The position numbers and the translations under genes are program-made. Shown here piece after piece: positions 8,468 through 18,541 of a stretch of DNA of 64,000 nucleotides. Source of the stretch: Parafannyhessea umbonata. GTDB taxonomy: Bacteria > Actinomycetota > Coriobacteriia > Coriobacteriales > Atopobiaceae. Location of the stretch: NCBI RefSeq assembly GCF_900111255.1, contig NZ_FOGP01000004.1:186001-250000 (forward strand), given 5' to 3'. Every line of letters begins with the position of its first letter. Within the stretch, counting starts at the first letter, position 1. The notes below the pieces were generated by a model. It was given only the letters and a program-made list of their open reading frames with translations, was not told where the DNA came from and did no database searches.

Positions 8468-10405
8468 CTAGTTCGCGGCGCCCGTGCCGCTGTGGCCGCC
8501 CGTGGAGGGTTCGGGCCCTGTGGAAACCTTGATGGTGACCGTTGTCCCAGGGTCAGCCGTGCCCGTAATGTCTTGGCTAATTACCTGGCCCGAGGAAACG
8601 TCGCTCGTTGTGGTGACGACGTTGTACTTAAAGCCGGCATTTGCGAGAGCGGCCTCTGCGGCGTCCTGCTGCATACCGACGACCGACGGCACCTTGACCT
8701 TCGAATTTCCGGTGGAAACCGTGATCGTGATCGTTGCGCCCTTCTCGGCGGTGCCGGTCTTGGACTGCTTAATGACCAAACCCTTGTCCACGGAGCTGCT
8801 CTCGGCCGTGGTGACCTGCACTTCGAAGCCGGCATCCTTCAACTGTGCGGTCGCATCGCTTTCGGTCTGTCCCGTGACGTCGGGAACGTCCACGGTCTCG
8901 GGGCCCTTGGAGAGCTGGTAGGTTACGGTATCGCCGGCCTTTGCGGTGGCGCCTCCGTTGGGGCTCTGCTGGGCGACGGTGCCCACCGGCGTGTCGCTGT
9001 CGTAGACGGAGTCGCCCGCCTGGCCGACTAGACCGACCTTGGTGAGCGCGGCCTCGGCCTCGCTGGGGGTCATACCGGTAAGGTCGGGCACGGTTACCGT
9101 CTCTGCGGGCTCTTCTCCCTTGGAGATGACGAGATTGATCTGCGTGCCTTTGGAGACCTGCCGTCCGGGATCCGGGTCCTGGTCGATGACGAGGCCCTTG
9201 GCGACGGACGAGGAGTACTCCTCCTTTACGGTTCCGCGCTGGAAGAACCCAGATTCGTCAATCTGGCTCAGGGCCTGCTCCTGCGTGAGGTTGAGCAGGT
9301 TCGGGACGGGCTGCGTCGCGTTGTTTCCGAACATCGAGAACACGCCGACGATGATCGCTACGACTGCGATGGCGCCCACGATGGCGGCGGAGATGAGTCG
9401 GCGCTTGTGCTTGCGCTCCTTCTCCTCTGCCTCTTGCTGGGCCTTCTCGGTTGCGGTCTGGGGCTTGATTCGGCCCGTCTCGCTGATTCGGGACATGCTC
9501 TGCGTGCTGCTGACGGGAGAGAGGGGCGTCGTTACGGGCACCGCTCCGACGGGGTTCATCATGGCCGTGGCGTTGCTGACGGCGGCAAGTCGTCCCGAGA
9601 GGTAGTCGCGCAGTACGTGGTAGAGCTCGTCGGCAGTCTGGAAGCGGTCGTCGGGGTTCTTCTGCATGCACTTGAGGATGATCGACTCAAGAGACGCGTC
9701 GACGGCGGGGTTGACCTGGCTGGGCGGAACGGGAAGCTCGTTCACCTGCTTGAGCGCGACCGAAATCGCGTCGTCGCCGTCGAAGGGAACCTTGCCCGTG
9801 GCGGCCTCGTACATGACGATACCGAGCGAGTAGATGTCCGTGGTGGGGCCAAGTGCCTTGCCCTGGGTTTGCTCGGGAGAGACGTAGTGAGCGGTGCCCA
9901 GGACAGAGTTGTCCTGCGTGAGGTGGCTGTTCTTGGCACGTGCTATGCCAAAGTCCATCACCTTGATGTTGCCGTCGGGCTGGACCATGATGTTCTGCGG
10001 CTTGATGTCGCGGTGGATGATGTCATGCCTGTGTGCGACGGAAAGCGCCTGGGCAATCTGGGAGCCAATTTGTGCGACCTTCTTGCCGTCCAGGGCACCG
10101 TGCTTGCGGATGCCGCTCTTGAGGTCGGTTCCGCGCAGGTACTCCATGACGATGTAGTACGTGTCGCCGTCCTTGCCCCAGTCGTATACGGCGACGATGT
10201 AGGGGCTTTGCAGTGCGGCTGCAGCCTGGGCCTCCTGCTTGAAGCGAGCTGCGAAGGAGGGGTCTGCCGCATACTGCGGAAGCATCGTCTTGATTGCCAC
10301 GGTCCTGCCAAGGACCTCGTCGAGGCCACGGTAGACAATGGCCATGCCACCGGTGCCGATTTTGTCCTGCACCGTGTAGCGTCCGCCTAGAACTCTCTCT
10401 GACAT
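8468..10405 (-). CDS. pknB: PASTA-domain Ser/Thr protein kinase PknB
   Basis: Transmembrane kinase that senses peptidoglycan fragments and phosphorylates division and wall-synthesis proteins. 645 residues: kinase domain (about 6-270) with glycine loop IGTGGMAIVYRG, AIKTM lysine, HRDIKPQNI catalytic loop and DFGIA; a Ser/Thr/Glu-rich juxtamembrane region; one membrane helix (about 335-360); then four extracellular PASTA repeats to the C-terminus, each opening with a VPDL/VPDV-type motif. The ATG giving MSERVLGGRY is chosen over upstream in-frame ATGs because GGGAGA lies seven bases before it. It is the last gene of the operon, behind the SEDS-PBP fusion and cognate phosphatase. Confidence 0.96.
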   Translation of the reverse strand: MSERVLGGRYTVQDKIGTGGMAIVYRGLDEVLGRTVAIKTMLPQYAADPSFAARFKQEAQAAAALQSPYIVAVYDWGKDGDTYYIVMEYLRGTDLKSGIRKHGALDGKKVAQIGSQIAQALSVAHRHDIIHRDIKPQNIMVQPDGNIKVMDFGIARAKNSHLTQDNSVLGTAHYVSPEQTQGKALGPTTDIYSLGIVMYEAATGKVPFDGDDAISVALKQVNELPVPPSQVNPAVDASLESIILKCMQKNPDDRFQTADELYHVLRDYLSGRLAAVSNATAMMNPVGAVPVTTPLSPVSSTQSMSRISETGRIKPQTATEKAQQEAEEKERKHKRRLISAAIVGAIAVVAIIVGVFSMFGNNATQPVPNLLNLTQEQALSQIDESGFFQRGTVKEEYSSSVAKGLVIDQDPDPGRQVSKGTQINLVISKGEEPAETVTVPDLTGMTPSEAEAALTKVGLVGQAGDSVYDSDTPVGTVAQQSPNGGATAKAGDTVTYQLSKGPETVDVPDVTGQTESDATAQLKDAGFEVQVTTAESSSVDKGLVIKQSKTGTAEKGATITITVSTGNSKVKVPSVVGMQQDAAEAALANAGFKYNVVTTTSDVSSGQVISQDITGTADPGTTVTIKVSTGPEPSTGGHSGTGAAN

Positions 10406-10503
10406 CGTCTCTCCCATCGTAAACACGGTCTCCCGTGAAGTAACTCATCTTACAAACGCGAGGTTCGTGCGGCTTGGCCGCTGCGCTCGGGCGCTCCCCT
10501 TCC

Positions 10504-13359
10504 TTAGGAGGACGCCCCCATTGCCTGCACGTTCAGGCAGGCCGCGATCACGCTTCCCGCGACAGCCGATGCCGTGCCCGTGTCCTCGTTCTCAAGGCAG
10601 ATTGAAACGGCAATGGTTGGCTGGTCGTAGGGAGCGAAGCCCACGAACAGGGAATTGACTTGGGATGCGCTGGCCTCTGCGGTGCCGGTCTTTCCGGCGA
10701 CCTTGACGCCCGAGACGCGCGCGGCGACGCCGGTGCCACTCTCGACAACGTCAAGCATGGCCTCCTTAACCTGGCCCGCGGTCTGGGACGATACCGCCTG
10801 GCCAAGGGCGCGTGGCTGGGTCTTCGACGTCGTGGCGCCCTCGGGGGAGAGGATGTGGTCCACGACGTAGGGGTTCATGGCGATGCCGTTGTTGGCAATC
10901 GCGGCGACCATGACGGCGTTCTGCATGACCGTCGTCTGGGGGCCCGCCGGACTCGCGTGGTTGCCGACGGGCTGGCCGCAGGCTGCCCAGGCGGTCTCCC
11001 ACTCGGTCATCTCCTTGGGGTCGGGCATGAGCGACGGCGTGGTCGAGAAGTCCTGGCCAAGCGCGCTGCCATAGCCGAACGCACGCGCATAGCTCACCAG
11101 CCTGTCGGCGCCGATCTTGGTTCCGACCTGGCCGAACACGGTGTTTGCAGACTCGGCCATGGCCTCTTTGAGGGAGAGCGCGCTCCACTCCTCGCCCCTG
11201 AAGTTGGTGACGGGGGCGCCGCCGATTTCGAGGGTTGCGGGGGCCTTGTAGCTGCTGTCGAGCGTGGCCAGGTTGGAATCGAGGGCGGCCGAGAGCGTAA
11301 TGGTCTTGAAGGTGGAGCCTGGCGTGTACAGCGTATTGGTTGACCTGTCCACCAGTGCGCCGGTGTCGGAGGTCATCGACGCCCCGATGTCGGTGTAGCT
11401 GAAGGAGGGGCTGGACGCCTTTGCCAGAACCGCGCCCGTGGTGGGGTCAAGCACCACGATGGCTCCGCGGTGCCCGGCAAGCGCCGACTCCACGGCCTTC
11501 TGCATCTGCGCGTTGAGGGTCAGCACGACGCTCGAGCCCGGCGTCTCGATGCCGGCCATCGCGTTGAGCGCGCTCAGCCAGCTGGAGTAGTCGGCGTGAC
11601 CGGTGAGGGTCTCGTTGAGCGAGGCCTCGATGCCCGTGGCGCCGTACTGCGTGGAGAGGTAGCCGACGGTGTGCGTCGCGACGTTGCCCAGCGGGTACTG
11701 GCGGACGTACGTGCCGTCCTCCTGGCGGACGCTCTCCGCTAGCGTGGCGCCGTCAGCGGTGATGATCGCACCGCGCTGGACCTTGGAGCTCTTCGCAATG
11801 GTGTGGTTGTTGTTCGGGAGGTTCTGATAGTAGTCGGCCCTCACCACCTGTATGTACGTAAGGTTGGCGATGAGCAGAGCAAACATGAAGGTGAAGAGGG
11901 TGACCAGCGCTACCAGTCGCTTTCCGAGCGCAACGCGACCCAGGACCCCGGACTCGGCCGTGGTCAGCGAGAAGTGGCCGCGTGCATGGGCGCCGTGAAC
12001 CACGGCGTTGCCCCTGCCGCCGCCCTCGGCGGGCGAGAAGGTCGGGCCATCTGGGTTGGCGGCAGACTCGATCTGCGCCTCGTGGCCGGTTCCCTCGTCC
12101 CCGGTCTTGAGTAGGAGGCCAACGATGACGAAGCTGGCAAGCAGGGAGCTGCCGCCCTGGCTCATGAAGGGGAGCGTTACGCCCGTGAGGGGTAGGAACT
12201 TGGTTGTGCCGCCGACGATCAGGAATGCCTGGAACGCAATGGCAACCGTGAGACCGACCGCGGTAAACGCGGCGATGTCAGACTTTGCCCGCGCGGCCGT
12301 GACGAATCCGCGGATCGCGAGGAGCATGTAGCAGATGAGGACCGCGGAGCCGCCCAGGAGGCCCATCTCTTCTCCGATGGCAGAGAAGATGAAGTCGGAC
12401 TCGACGACGGGGATGAGGGTGGGGAGGCCCTTGCCGATGCCGGTGCCCACGAGGCCGCCGTCGGCAAGCGAGTAGAGCGACTGGACGATCTGCAGGCCCT
12501 TGTTGGAAGGATCCGAGAACGGATCGAGCCAAATCTGGATTCGAACCTGCACGTGCGAGAAGAGCGAGTAGCAGACCACGCCGCCAATGGCCAGAAGCAC
12601 GATGGAGGCGATCACGTAGCTCACGCGACCGGTGCAGACGTAGATCATGACTACGAAGAACGTGAAGAACAGAAGGGCGCTGCCCAGATCGCGCTCGAAG
12701 ACGACCAGCAGGAGCGAGATTCCCCACATGACCAGAAGGGGCGCGAGCATGCGCGGCTTCGGAAGGGCCAGCGGACCGAACTTGCGCGTGGAGGCCGAGA
12801 GCAGCTCACGGTTCTCGGCGAGGTAGGCCGCCAGGAACAAGACGATCAGGATCTTTGCAATCTCGCCCGGCTGGAACGAGAAGGGTCCGAACACCAGCCA
12901 CAGCTTGGAGCCACCGCGCTCGGTGCCGATGAGCATTGGCAGGAGCAGAAGGATGACGCCGGCTATGCCCATGGTGAACTTGTACTCTGCAAGCTTCTCG
13001 ATGGAGGGTACGAAGACCAGCACTGCGATCATCGCGGCAACCGAAATGAAGAGCCATGCGACCTGGCTCACGGCAAGGTCGGGGGCGAGCCTCGTCACGA
13101 AGGCTATGCCGATGCCCGAAAGCACGAACACCACGGGGAGGATTGCCGGGTCTGCGCCGGGGGCGAACTTGCGCGTCGAAATGTGCGCCGCGACAAATGC
13201 CGCGAGCAGGCCTATGGGGACCGCGAGCGAGCTGAAGCTGATCGTGACCGACATGTTTATGACGTACATCGCATACAGCAGAACCACCGGCACGGCTGCA
13301 GTCATCAGCAGCGCGAGCTCGGTGTTCCTGCGGGTGTTTCCCTGGCGCCTGGCCATCAT
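10504..13359 (-). CDS. Fused SEDS glycosyltransferase and class B penicillin-binding transpeptidase
   Basis: A single 951-residue protein joins a RodA/FtsW-type SEDS peptidoglycan polymerase to a class B PBP. Residues about 15-425 are polytopic, with SEDS patterns such as FQPGEIAKI and [10 protein letters not shown]. After a hydrophilic linker another membrane helix (about 485-505) begins the PBP half. The transpeptidase motifs are all present: STFK near 680, SAN near 734 and KTG near 890. In most actinobacteria rodA and pbpA are adjacent separate genes, so this is a natural fusion of partners. Two starts are possible: GTG at 13368 or ATG at 13359. The ATG is preferred for its AGGTGA site. 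It would extend and crosslink glycan in one polypeptide. Confidence 0.93.
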   Translation of the reverse strand: MMARRQGNTRRNTELALLMTAAVPVVLLYAMYVINMSVTISFSSLAVPIGLLAAFVAAHISTRKFAPGADPAILPVVFVLSGIGIAFVTRLAPDLAVSQVAWLFISVAAMIAVLVFVPSIEKLAEYKFTMGIAGVILLLLPMLIGTERGGSKLWLVFGPFSFQPGEIAKILIVLFLAAYLAENRELLSASTRKFGPLALPKPRMLAPLLVMWGISLLLVVFERDLGSALLFFTFFVVMIYVCTGRVSYVIASIVLLAIGGVVCYSLFSHVQVRIQIWLDPFSDPSNKGLQIVQSLYSLADGGLVGTGIGKGLPTLIPVVESDFIFSAIGEEMGLLGGSAVLICYMLLAIRGFVTAARAKSDIAAFTAVGLTVAIAFQAFLIVGGTTKFLPLTGVTLPFMSQGGSSLLASFVIVGLLLKTGDEGTGHEAQIESAANPDGPTFSPAEGGGRGNAVVHGAHARGHFSLTTAESGVLGRVALGKRLVALVTLFTFMFALLIANLTYIQVVRADYYQNLPNNNHTIAKSSKVQRGAIITADGATLAESVRQEDGTYVRQYPLGNVATHTVGYLSTQYGATGIEASLNETLTGHADYSSWLSALNAMAGIETPGSSVVLTLNAQMQKAVESALAGHRGAIVVLDPTTGAVLAKASSPSFSYTDIGASMTSDTGALVDRSTNTLYTPGSTFKTITLSAALDSNLATLDSSYKAPATLEIGGAPVTNFRGEEWSALSLKEAMAESANTVFGQVGTKIGADRLVSYARAFGYGSALGQDFSTTPSLMPDPKEMTEWETAWAACGQPVGNHASPAGPQTTVMQNAVMVAAIANNGIAMNPYVVDHILSPEGATTSKTQPRALGQAVSSQTAGQVKEAMLDVVESGTGVAARVSGVKVAGKTGTAEASASQVNSLFVGFAPYDQPTIAVSICLENEDTGTASAVAGSVIAACLNVQAMGASS

Positions 13360-13360
13360 G

Positions 13361-14617
13361 TTACTCACCTGCGCCTTCGCTTGGTGTTGCGGGCACTGTG
13401 GCGGGTGCGTCCGTGCCCGTGGTCGAACGGTCCGCCGCTACGGCCGCGGCGGTCTTGTCGGCATCGATCTGGTCGCGGTAGCTCTCGACCGTGGCGCGCG
13501 CCTCCGCCTCGCTGGAGGCGGGGAGGCCGTGTTTCAGGCTTTCCTGCGTCGCCGCGGGAAGGTCCGAGGTCGAGACCGAGGTGGTCTCCTCGAGATGCGA
13601 GAGCTCGATGCCCAGGAAATTGTCATTTATGCCCTGGTAGATACCAACGGTCCCATTGTTGTCTCCCAAGTACCAGGAGCTGTTGACGTAGAGCGCCATG
13701 AGGACCGTGATGATGGCCCCAAGGACAAGAAGGAGCACGAACGCCGAGAAGATCCTGCGCCTGCGCAGCTTGCGGTGTGCCTCCAGGATGCCGTCGTCCA
13801 GCACGTCGACGATTACGACGCTCACGTTGTCGTGACCGCCGCCCTCAAGCGCGGCTGCCACGAGGTTGTCCGCTGCGGCTTGTGGGGTCGCCGAGCTTAC
13901 CGCGGTCGCCTCGATCTCGGAGTCCTCGACCATGGAGGAAAGTCCGTCCGAGCAGATGATGATACGGTCTCCCGACGAGACGTCCAGGGTGAAGTGATCT
14001 GCGTACATGTCGGGGTCGGAGCCGAGCGCACGCGTGATGATGGAGCGCGACGGATGCACGCGCGCCTCGTCCGCGGTGATCTCGCCGGCGTCGACAAGCT
14101 CCTCTACGTACGAGTGGTCTCGCGTCAGACGAACCAGCATACCCTCGTGAAGAAGGTAGATGCGCGAGTCGCCGACGTGCGCGATGGCCATGCGGTTGTT
14201 CTCGATAAGGACGCAGGAGGCGGTGCAGCCCATGCCCGGTTTGCCCTTGCCGGTCTTGGCGCCATCGATAACCTCGGCGTTGGCCGCCTCGACGGCGGCG
14301 CCCAACAGAACGTCGTCCGCGTGGAGCGGAGCGTGGCTGCCGATGGTCGATACTGCGATGGAGCTAGCCACCTCGCCGGCGGCATGGCCACCCATTCCGT
14401 CGCACACGGCGAACACCGGCGGCTGCACGAGGAAGGAGTCCTCGTTGTGGGACCTGACGAGGCCTATGTCGGTGCGTGCTCCCCATGCGAGCGTCGCGTT
14501 CGCGCCGCTCTTCGAGTCAGTGCCCTCGCGCGTCTCCACCTGGACGGTGTCATGGCCCGGGCTGTTGACGGGCTCGGTCTTGGAGCTTGCGTGCCTATGG
14601 AGCGGAAATGATCTCAT
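13361..14617 (-). CDS. pstP: PP2C-family Ser/Thr phosphatase (PstP/PrpC type)
   Basis: Metal-dependent phosphatase that opposes the operon's Ser/Thr kinases. The PP2C core spans about residues 40-285, with [10 protein letters not shown] near the start, the metal-site [32 protein letters not shown] and [11 protein letters not shown] basic stretch (KLRRRR) and one membrane helix (about 297-320) follow, then an extracellular tail rich in Ala and Thr. The first 40 residues are low complexity. The start ATG overlaps the stop of the FHA gene as ATGA, and its stop lies next to or within the start of the SEDS-PBP gene, so translation is coupled along the row. Confidence 0.95.
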   Translation of the reverse strand: MRSFPLHRHASSKTEPVNSPGHDTVQVETREGTDSKSGANATLAWGARTDIGLVRSHNEDSFLVQPPVFAVCDGMGGHAAGEVASSIAVSTIGSHAPLHADDVLLGAAVEAANAEVIDGAKTGKGKPGMGCTASCVLIENNRMAIAHVGDSRIYLLHEGMLVRLTRDHSYVEELVDAGEITADEARVHPSRSIITRALGSDPDMYADHFTLDVSSGDRIIICSDGLSSMVEDSEIEATAVSSATPQAAADNLVAAALEGGGHDNVSVVIVDVLDDGILEAHRKLRRRRIFSAFVLLLVLGAIITVLMALYVNSSWYLGDNNGTVGIYQGINDNFLGIELSHLEETTSVSTSDLPAATQESLKHGLPASSEAEARATVESYRDQIDADKTAAAVAADRSTTGTDAPATVPATPSEGAGE

Positions 14618-15027
14618 CGACGACTCACTCGCATCACTGCGTCACCAATTTGCACTTCGTCGCCATCGCGCAGCGTGACGGGCTGGCCGATGCCATGGCC
14701 GTTGACCAGCGTGCCGTTGGTCGAGTTGAGGTCCTCCAGGACCAGTGCGGGGCCCTGCAGGGTGAAGCGCGCGTGAGCCGCAGACACGAACGGCTCGTCG
14801 ATGACGATGTCGGAAGAGGGTGCCCTGCCAATGACGACGGGGCCCAGAATGTCCACGTGCAGGCCGCGGAGCTCCTTGGTTCCCTTCTCCACGTCGACTG
14901 ACCAGATGGCTGCGTCTCGACGCTGCCCGCGCACTAGGCCGACGCCGGTGCGCATGACGGCAAACAGGAAGGCGTACAGGAGCACGACAAACGCGATGCG
15001 ACCTGCAAAGAGGACGAGATCGATCAT
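14614..15027 (-). CDS. fhaB: FhaB-type membrane-anchored FHA-domain protein
   Basis: 137 residues. An N-terminal membrane helix (about 5-27) is followed by a single FHA domain (about 60-137) with the phosphothreonine-binding pattern VIGRAPSSDIVI, SAAHARF and LNSTNGTLVNG. FhaB (FipA) proteins connect kinase signalling to wall synthesis and division in mycobacteria, by binding phosphorylated partners. It overlaps the phosphatase gene by four bases and follows fhaA with a one-base gap. Confidence 0.93.
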   Translation of the reverse strand: MIDLVLFAGRIAFVVLLYAFLFAVMRTGVGLVRGQRRDAAIWSVDVEKGTKELRGLHVDILGPVVIGRAPSSDIVIDEPFVSAAHARFTLQGPALVLEDLNSTNGTLVNGHGIGQPVTLRDGDEVQIGDAVMRVSRR

Positions 15028-15028
15028 G

Positions 15029-16243
15029 CTAGTTCTCCCTGAACTCGAGGTTCATCAGGCCAACGGTGATGAGATCACCGTTGCGCAGCATGTAGCTGTC
15101 GACGTCGCGGTCGTTCACCATGGTTCCATTGGTCGAGTTGAGGTCCGTGATGCTCCAGTTGCGGCCGTCGAAGGCGAGCTCTGCGTGGTGACGGCTGACG
15201 TTGGGGTCACGAAGGACAATGCCGTGGGGCGTGCGCTCGCGGCCGATGATGGTGGTGGGGGCGACGCCCGTATAGGTGCGGCCGGTCTGGTGGTCGATGA
15301 GCAGGCAAGTCGGCGCGTCTGCCTCGGCAGGCGCCGTGGCGCTGCGCTGGGGGTTGACCAGGGGGACGTTCCTGCGCTGGGTGACGGGGACCTCGCGCTG
15401 GCCTGCGCCGTGCGTCGAGACGGGCGCAGGAGTGGGCTCGGGGGTCGGTGCCATCATTATGGAGTCCTCGTAGCCCGTCGGCGCCTGGTAACGCGGCGCG
15501 GGCTGGGGGTATGCGCCAAAGTCAGCCTCGTCCTGCGAGAGGACGTCGTCCACGACGCTCGTCGGAATCACGCCAAGGCCGGCGGATGCGTCGAGCTCGA
15601 CGGGCTCGACGAGGGGCGCGAACTCGCCTTCGACGGTCGCGCCTGCGGCGGCACTGGCCTGCGGCTGGTTCGCGGCGGGGGCTGCGGCCTGGTGCTCTGC
15701 GGAGTGGCGTGCGGGTGCGGGGGCCGCCTGGGGCTCCTGCTGGGGGAGCGGCTGCATGACCGGCTCGCCCTGCTGCCTGGGCCTGCGCGTCTGGCCAACG
15801 CCGGCTGCCGCGCCGCCTACTCCCGCGGAGCCGGAGAGGAAGGCGTTCTCCTCTACGCGAAGACGCTCGAGCGTGCGCGCGTCGACGTTCTCGGCGAACA
15901 CGGCGAACTTGCCGCTCTTGAGAGACGGGTCGACCATGAAGCGAGCAAGCGGCTTCCCAACGAACACATAGCGCTTCTCCTGCGCCTTCGCCTCAACGAA
16001 GGAGACGACCTCACTCGTGAGCTGGCCATAGAGGGGGCGCATCGTGGCGTCGTCGGCCGAGGCCACGAGGATGGTGATCAGGGCCGGCGCGGTGTCGACG
16101 CCGTCGATCTCATATGTCTCAGCCTCCATCTCGCGCGCCGCGCGCTTCGCGAGCTTCTTGAACGAGATGGGCGCGGCGTACCCCTGCGGCGCCGCGCCGA
16201 AGGCGTCGCTCACACGGCTTTCGAAGGTCTTAAGCAAGTTCAT
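15029..16243 (-). CDS. fhaA: FhaA-type protein: DUF3662 domain plus C-terminal FHA domain
   Basis: 404 residues. The N-terminal domain (about 1-125, starting MNLLKTFESRVSDAFG) has the FhaA/DUF3662 pattern. A long Pro/Ala/Gln-rich disordered linker (about 130-310) leads to a C-terminal FHA domain (about 315-404) with IIGRERTPHGIVL, SRHHAEL and LNSTNGTMVN. In mycobacteria FhaA binds phosphorylated MviN and restrains peptidoglycan synthesis. An ATG at 16243 with GAGG upstream is the start; the longer in-frame extension lies within the preceding kinase gene and lacks family similarity. The overlap with that gene is 14 bases. Confidence 0.93.
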   Translation of the reverse strand: MNLLKTFESRVSDAFGAAPQGYAAPISFKKLAKRAAREMEAETYEIDGVDTAPALITILVASADDATMRPLYGQLTSEVVSFVEAKAQEKRYVFVGKPLARFMVDPSLKSGKFAVFAENVDARTLERLRVEENAFLSGSAGVGGAAAGVGQTRRPRQQGEPVMQPLPQQEPQAAPAPARHSAEHQAAAPAANQPQASAAAGATVEGEFAPLVEPVELDASAGLGVIPTSVVDDVLSQDEADFGAYPQPAPRYQAPTGYEDSIMMAPTPEPTPAPVSTHGAGQREVPVTQRRNVPLVNPQRSATAPAEADAPTCLLIDHQTGRTYTGVAPTTIIGRERTPHGIVLRDPNVSRHHAELAFDGRNWSITDLNSTNGTMVNDRDVDSYMLRNGDLITVGLMNLEFREN

Positions 16244-18077
16244 GTATGTCCTCAACTTCCTCTTCTGCTGGTTGCGGACCCCGAATGGCGGTCGTAATGC
16301 ACAGAAGCACACATAAGACTACCGCAACGCCCACCGAGTCCCAGCTAGGAGCTTCCCATATACCGCCATTTTTCACTCGATGCACGACGGCCTGAGAAAA
16401 TAAAAAAATCAAGGTTGCTGAAATCTGCCCAAATACTCCCATGCCTGTTGTAGGGCGAAAACGCGTGATAGCTGAGCCGATTGCTGCGGAAAACGTGCAT
16501 CCAAGAAGTGCTGCCCACGTCTCTGCGGAGCCAGCCAGCGACAGAAGTGCCGTCGCCGTTGCCGGCGCAGAAAAGCCTGCCGAGCGCGCAGAAACATATA
16601 TAGTTGCGAAAAACCACCCACCCATCGCGGTCGCGGCGGCCCCGAGGGGTGCGAACGCGTATGCGCTGGGCGCGATGCCGCCACAGGGAGTCGAGAGGGC
16701 GGCTGACAGGAGGACGGCGGGGGTCGAGAGCTTCTCGCGCGTCCCGAACTTGATCCACCAGCACAGGAACAGCGCCACGATGGCGGCGGGCAGCATGACT
16801 GATGCGGCACCACCCTCTCCGCCAAGTCCGATGGCGAGGGCGAGTCCCACGGCGACGAGCGCCGCCCCTGCGGGCTGCCACAGTGCGGCGACGGCCGTCG
16901 CGATGGCGCACAGGATCGCGCAGCTGACCGCGCCGTCGCCCGTCCACGTGCCTCCCGCACCCGAAAGAATGTGTGGTGCCAGGGGGACCGACAATACCGC
17001 CGTCGCCAGCGCCGCGCCACCACGCTCGAAGAGGCCCCCGAGCCAGGGATAGCGATAGCTGAGGGGGAGGTCGGAGGGGTTCCAGTCTCCCTCCGACGCC
17101 TGGCTGGCCTCGTCCTGCCCCATCAGCAGGCGAATTGAGTCCGCGCCCTGAGCGCTGTCGCCCAGACCGAACGAAACCTCGCTCGAGAACGCCTCGATGG
17201 AGGGGATGCGAGAGCTTGGGTTTGGGTCGAGGGCCTGCATGAGGGCCTCCTCGGCCATGCCCTCGTACTCCGGGTTCGTCTTCGAGAGGGCCGGCTTTGG
17301 TCCCCGGTCGATCTTCCTGCGGGACTCCTCGGCAGAGTTCGAGGCGAAGGGGTTGCTTCCCGTGAGCGACTGCCAGACGACCACGGCGAGCGAGAACACG
17401 TCGCAGCGCTCGTCGACCAGGTCGCCGTCAATCTGCTCGGGAGGCATGTAGCCCACGGTGCCGCCGCGCGCGCCGCCGTAGCCGGCCGCGGAGGCCAGGG
17501 TGGCCATGCCGAAATCGCAGAGCTTAACGACCCCGCTGTGATCGATCATTATGTTGGACGGTTTGATGTCCAGGTGGAGTACGCCGTTGTCGTGTGCGAA
17601 CTGCAGCGCTTTGGCGACCGATTCGACCAGGTACGCGCATTCGTCTCCCGTGAGAGTGCCGCCCTCGACGCGCGAGAGGAGCTCGGCGAGCGTAAGCCCG
17701 TCGACGTACTCCATCACGAGGTAGGCGTAGGCCGGGTCGATCTCGAAGTCGAAGACCGTGACGATGTTGGGATGGGCAAGCATGCTGGACGTGCGCGCTT
17801 CGGCCAGGGCCTCTTCGATTGTCGAGGTCTCCCGAGCGTAGCCGGCTTGCGCCACCAAGGGCATACGCTTGATTGCGACGCGCCGTTGGAGGCGTGTGTC
17901 CCAACAGGTGAGGACCGTGCCGAAGCCTCCCGACTCGTTCGACCCCATGATGCGGTACCGATTGAGCAGAAGGGCGTAATTCGGCCTGGGAGAGAGGTGG
18001 GACGGCGTGACGTCCGTCGCCCCACCGGCGGGATATGAGCGTCCTGGTCGCAATTGTGACTGAGGGTAGTTGTCCAC
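16230..18077 (-). CDS. Ser/Thr protein kinase with polytopic C-terminal membrane domain
   Basis: First gene of the wall-signalling operon. Kinase domain at about residues 39-310: glycine-rich loop GSNESGGFGTVL, AIKRM, catalytic loop with HLDIKPSNI (HLD in place of HRD) and DFGMA. Instead of one anchor helix and a sensor, the C-terminal half (about 360-600) is a series of some eight hydrophobic segments rich in Ala and Gly. The position matches PknA in other actinobacteria, but the polytopic tail is not typical of PknA. The GTG at 18077 has AGAGGA six bases upstream and is preferred over an ATG at 18143. The promoter should lie in 18078-18238. Confidence 0.88.
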   Translation of the reverse strand: MDNYPQSQLRPGRSYPAGGATDVTPSHLSPRPNYALLLNRYRIMGSNESGGFGTVLTCWDTRLQRRVAIKRMPLVAQAGYARETSTIEEALAEARTSSMLAHPNIVTVFDFEIDPAYAYLVMEYVDGLTLAELLSRVEGGTLTGDECAYLVESVAKALQFAHDNGVLHLDIKPSNIMIDHSGVVKLCDFGMATLASAAGYGGARGGTVGYMPPEQIDGDLVDERCDVFSLAVVVWQSLTGSNPFASNSAEESRRKIDRGPKPALSKTNPEYEGMAEEALMQALDPNPSSRIPSIEAFSSEVSFGLGDSAQGADSIRLLMGQDEASQASEGDWNPSDLPLSYRYPWLGGLFERGGAALATAVLSVPLAPHILSGAGGTWTGDGAVSCAILCAIATAVAALWQPAGAALVAVGLALAIGLGGEGGAASVMLPAAIVALFLCWWIKFGTREKLSTPAVLLSAALSTPCGGIAPSAYAFAPLGAAATAMGGWFFATIYVSARSAGFSAPATATALLSLAGSAETWAALLGCTFSAAIGSAITRFRPTTGMGVFGQISATLIFLFSQAVVHRVKNGGIWEAPSWDSVGVAVVLCVLLCITTAIRGPQPAEEEVEDIHELA

Positions 18078-18238
18078 GGCTCGTCCTCTGGTGTGTCTGA
18101 TTAAGCTGCATTGTGCTGAGCCGGCGCCAAATGTATGGCGCATGGCATCATTCTAGCGCGTTTGCGCTGGTAGGTCACGTTCTGAATGAATCTGCAGCTC
18201 AAATTGCCCACTTTTTTCTGGACGAGAAAAATTGTGCA

Positions 18239-18268
18239 TTGCACTTTTTGGCAAAGTAGTAGTAGAAT
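18239..18268 (+). promoter_or_regulatory. Promoter of tRNA-Leu
   Basis: TTGCAC (18239-18244) and TAGAAT (18263-18268) are separated by 18 bases. The -10 box ends 10 bases before the mature tRNA. Confidence 0.7.
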
Positions 18269-18278
18269 CCTGTCTCAC

Positions 18279-18365
18279 GCGGGCGTGGCGGAATTGGCAG
18301 ACGCGTACGGTTCAGGTCCGTATGAGAGCAATCTCATGAAGGTTCAAGTCCTTTCGCCCGCACCA
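18279..18365 (+). tRNA. tRNA-Leu (anticodon CAG)
   Basis: Acceptor GCGGGCG pairs with CGCCCGC. The anticodon stem TACGG/CCGTA holds loop TTCAGGT with anticodon CAG. The long variable arm (TGAGAGCAATCTCA) is that of a class II tRNA, and GTTCAAGTC forms the T loop. ACCA is encoded at 18362-18365. It reads CUG leucine codons, among the most frequent in this GC-rich genome. Confidence 0.97.
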
Positions 18366-18376
18366 TCTAATGCAAG

Positions 18377-18408
18377 GAGCTCCTGTCGTGAGTCAGGAGC
18401 TCTTTTTT
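18377..18408 (+). terminator. Rho-independent terminator after tRNA-Leu
   Basis: GAGCTCCTG (18377-18385) pairs with CAGGAGCTC (18394-18402), followed by TTTTTT. Confidence 0.9.
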
Positions 18409-18471
18409 GTTGCTTGGGCCATTTTGTTGCGCAGGAGAACGAGGGGCATAGCTTGGGCGCCCTCGCCACGT

Positions 18472-18503
18472 AAAGAAAAAGCCGCGGACCAAGGTTCCGC
18501 GGC
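18472..18503 (-). terminator. Rho-independent terminator of the small membrane protein gene
   Basis: On the minus strand, GCCGCGGA pairs across a short loop with TCCGCGGC (18481-18503) and is followed by TTTTTCTTT. Confidence 0.85.
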
Positions 18504-18541
18504 ACGTTGTGCGGCTTTGGGTGAGAGGAGCAGGGCCCTCT

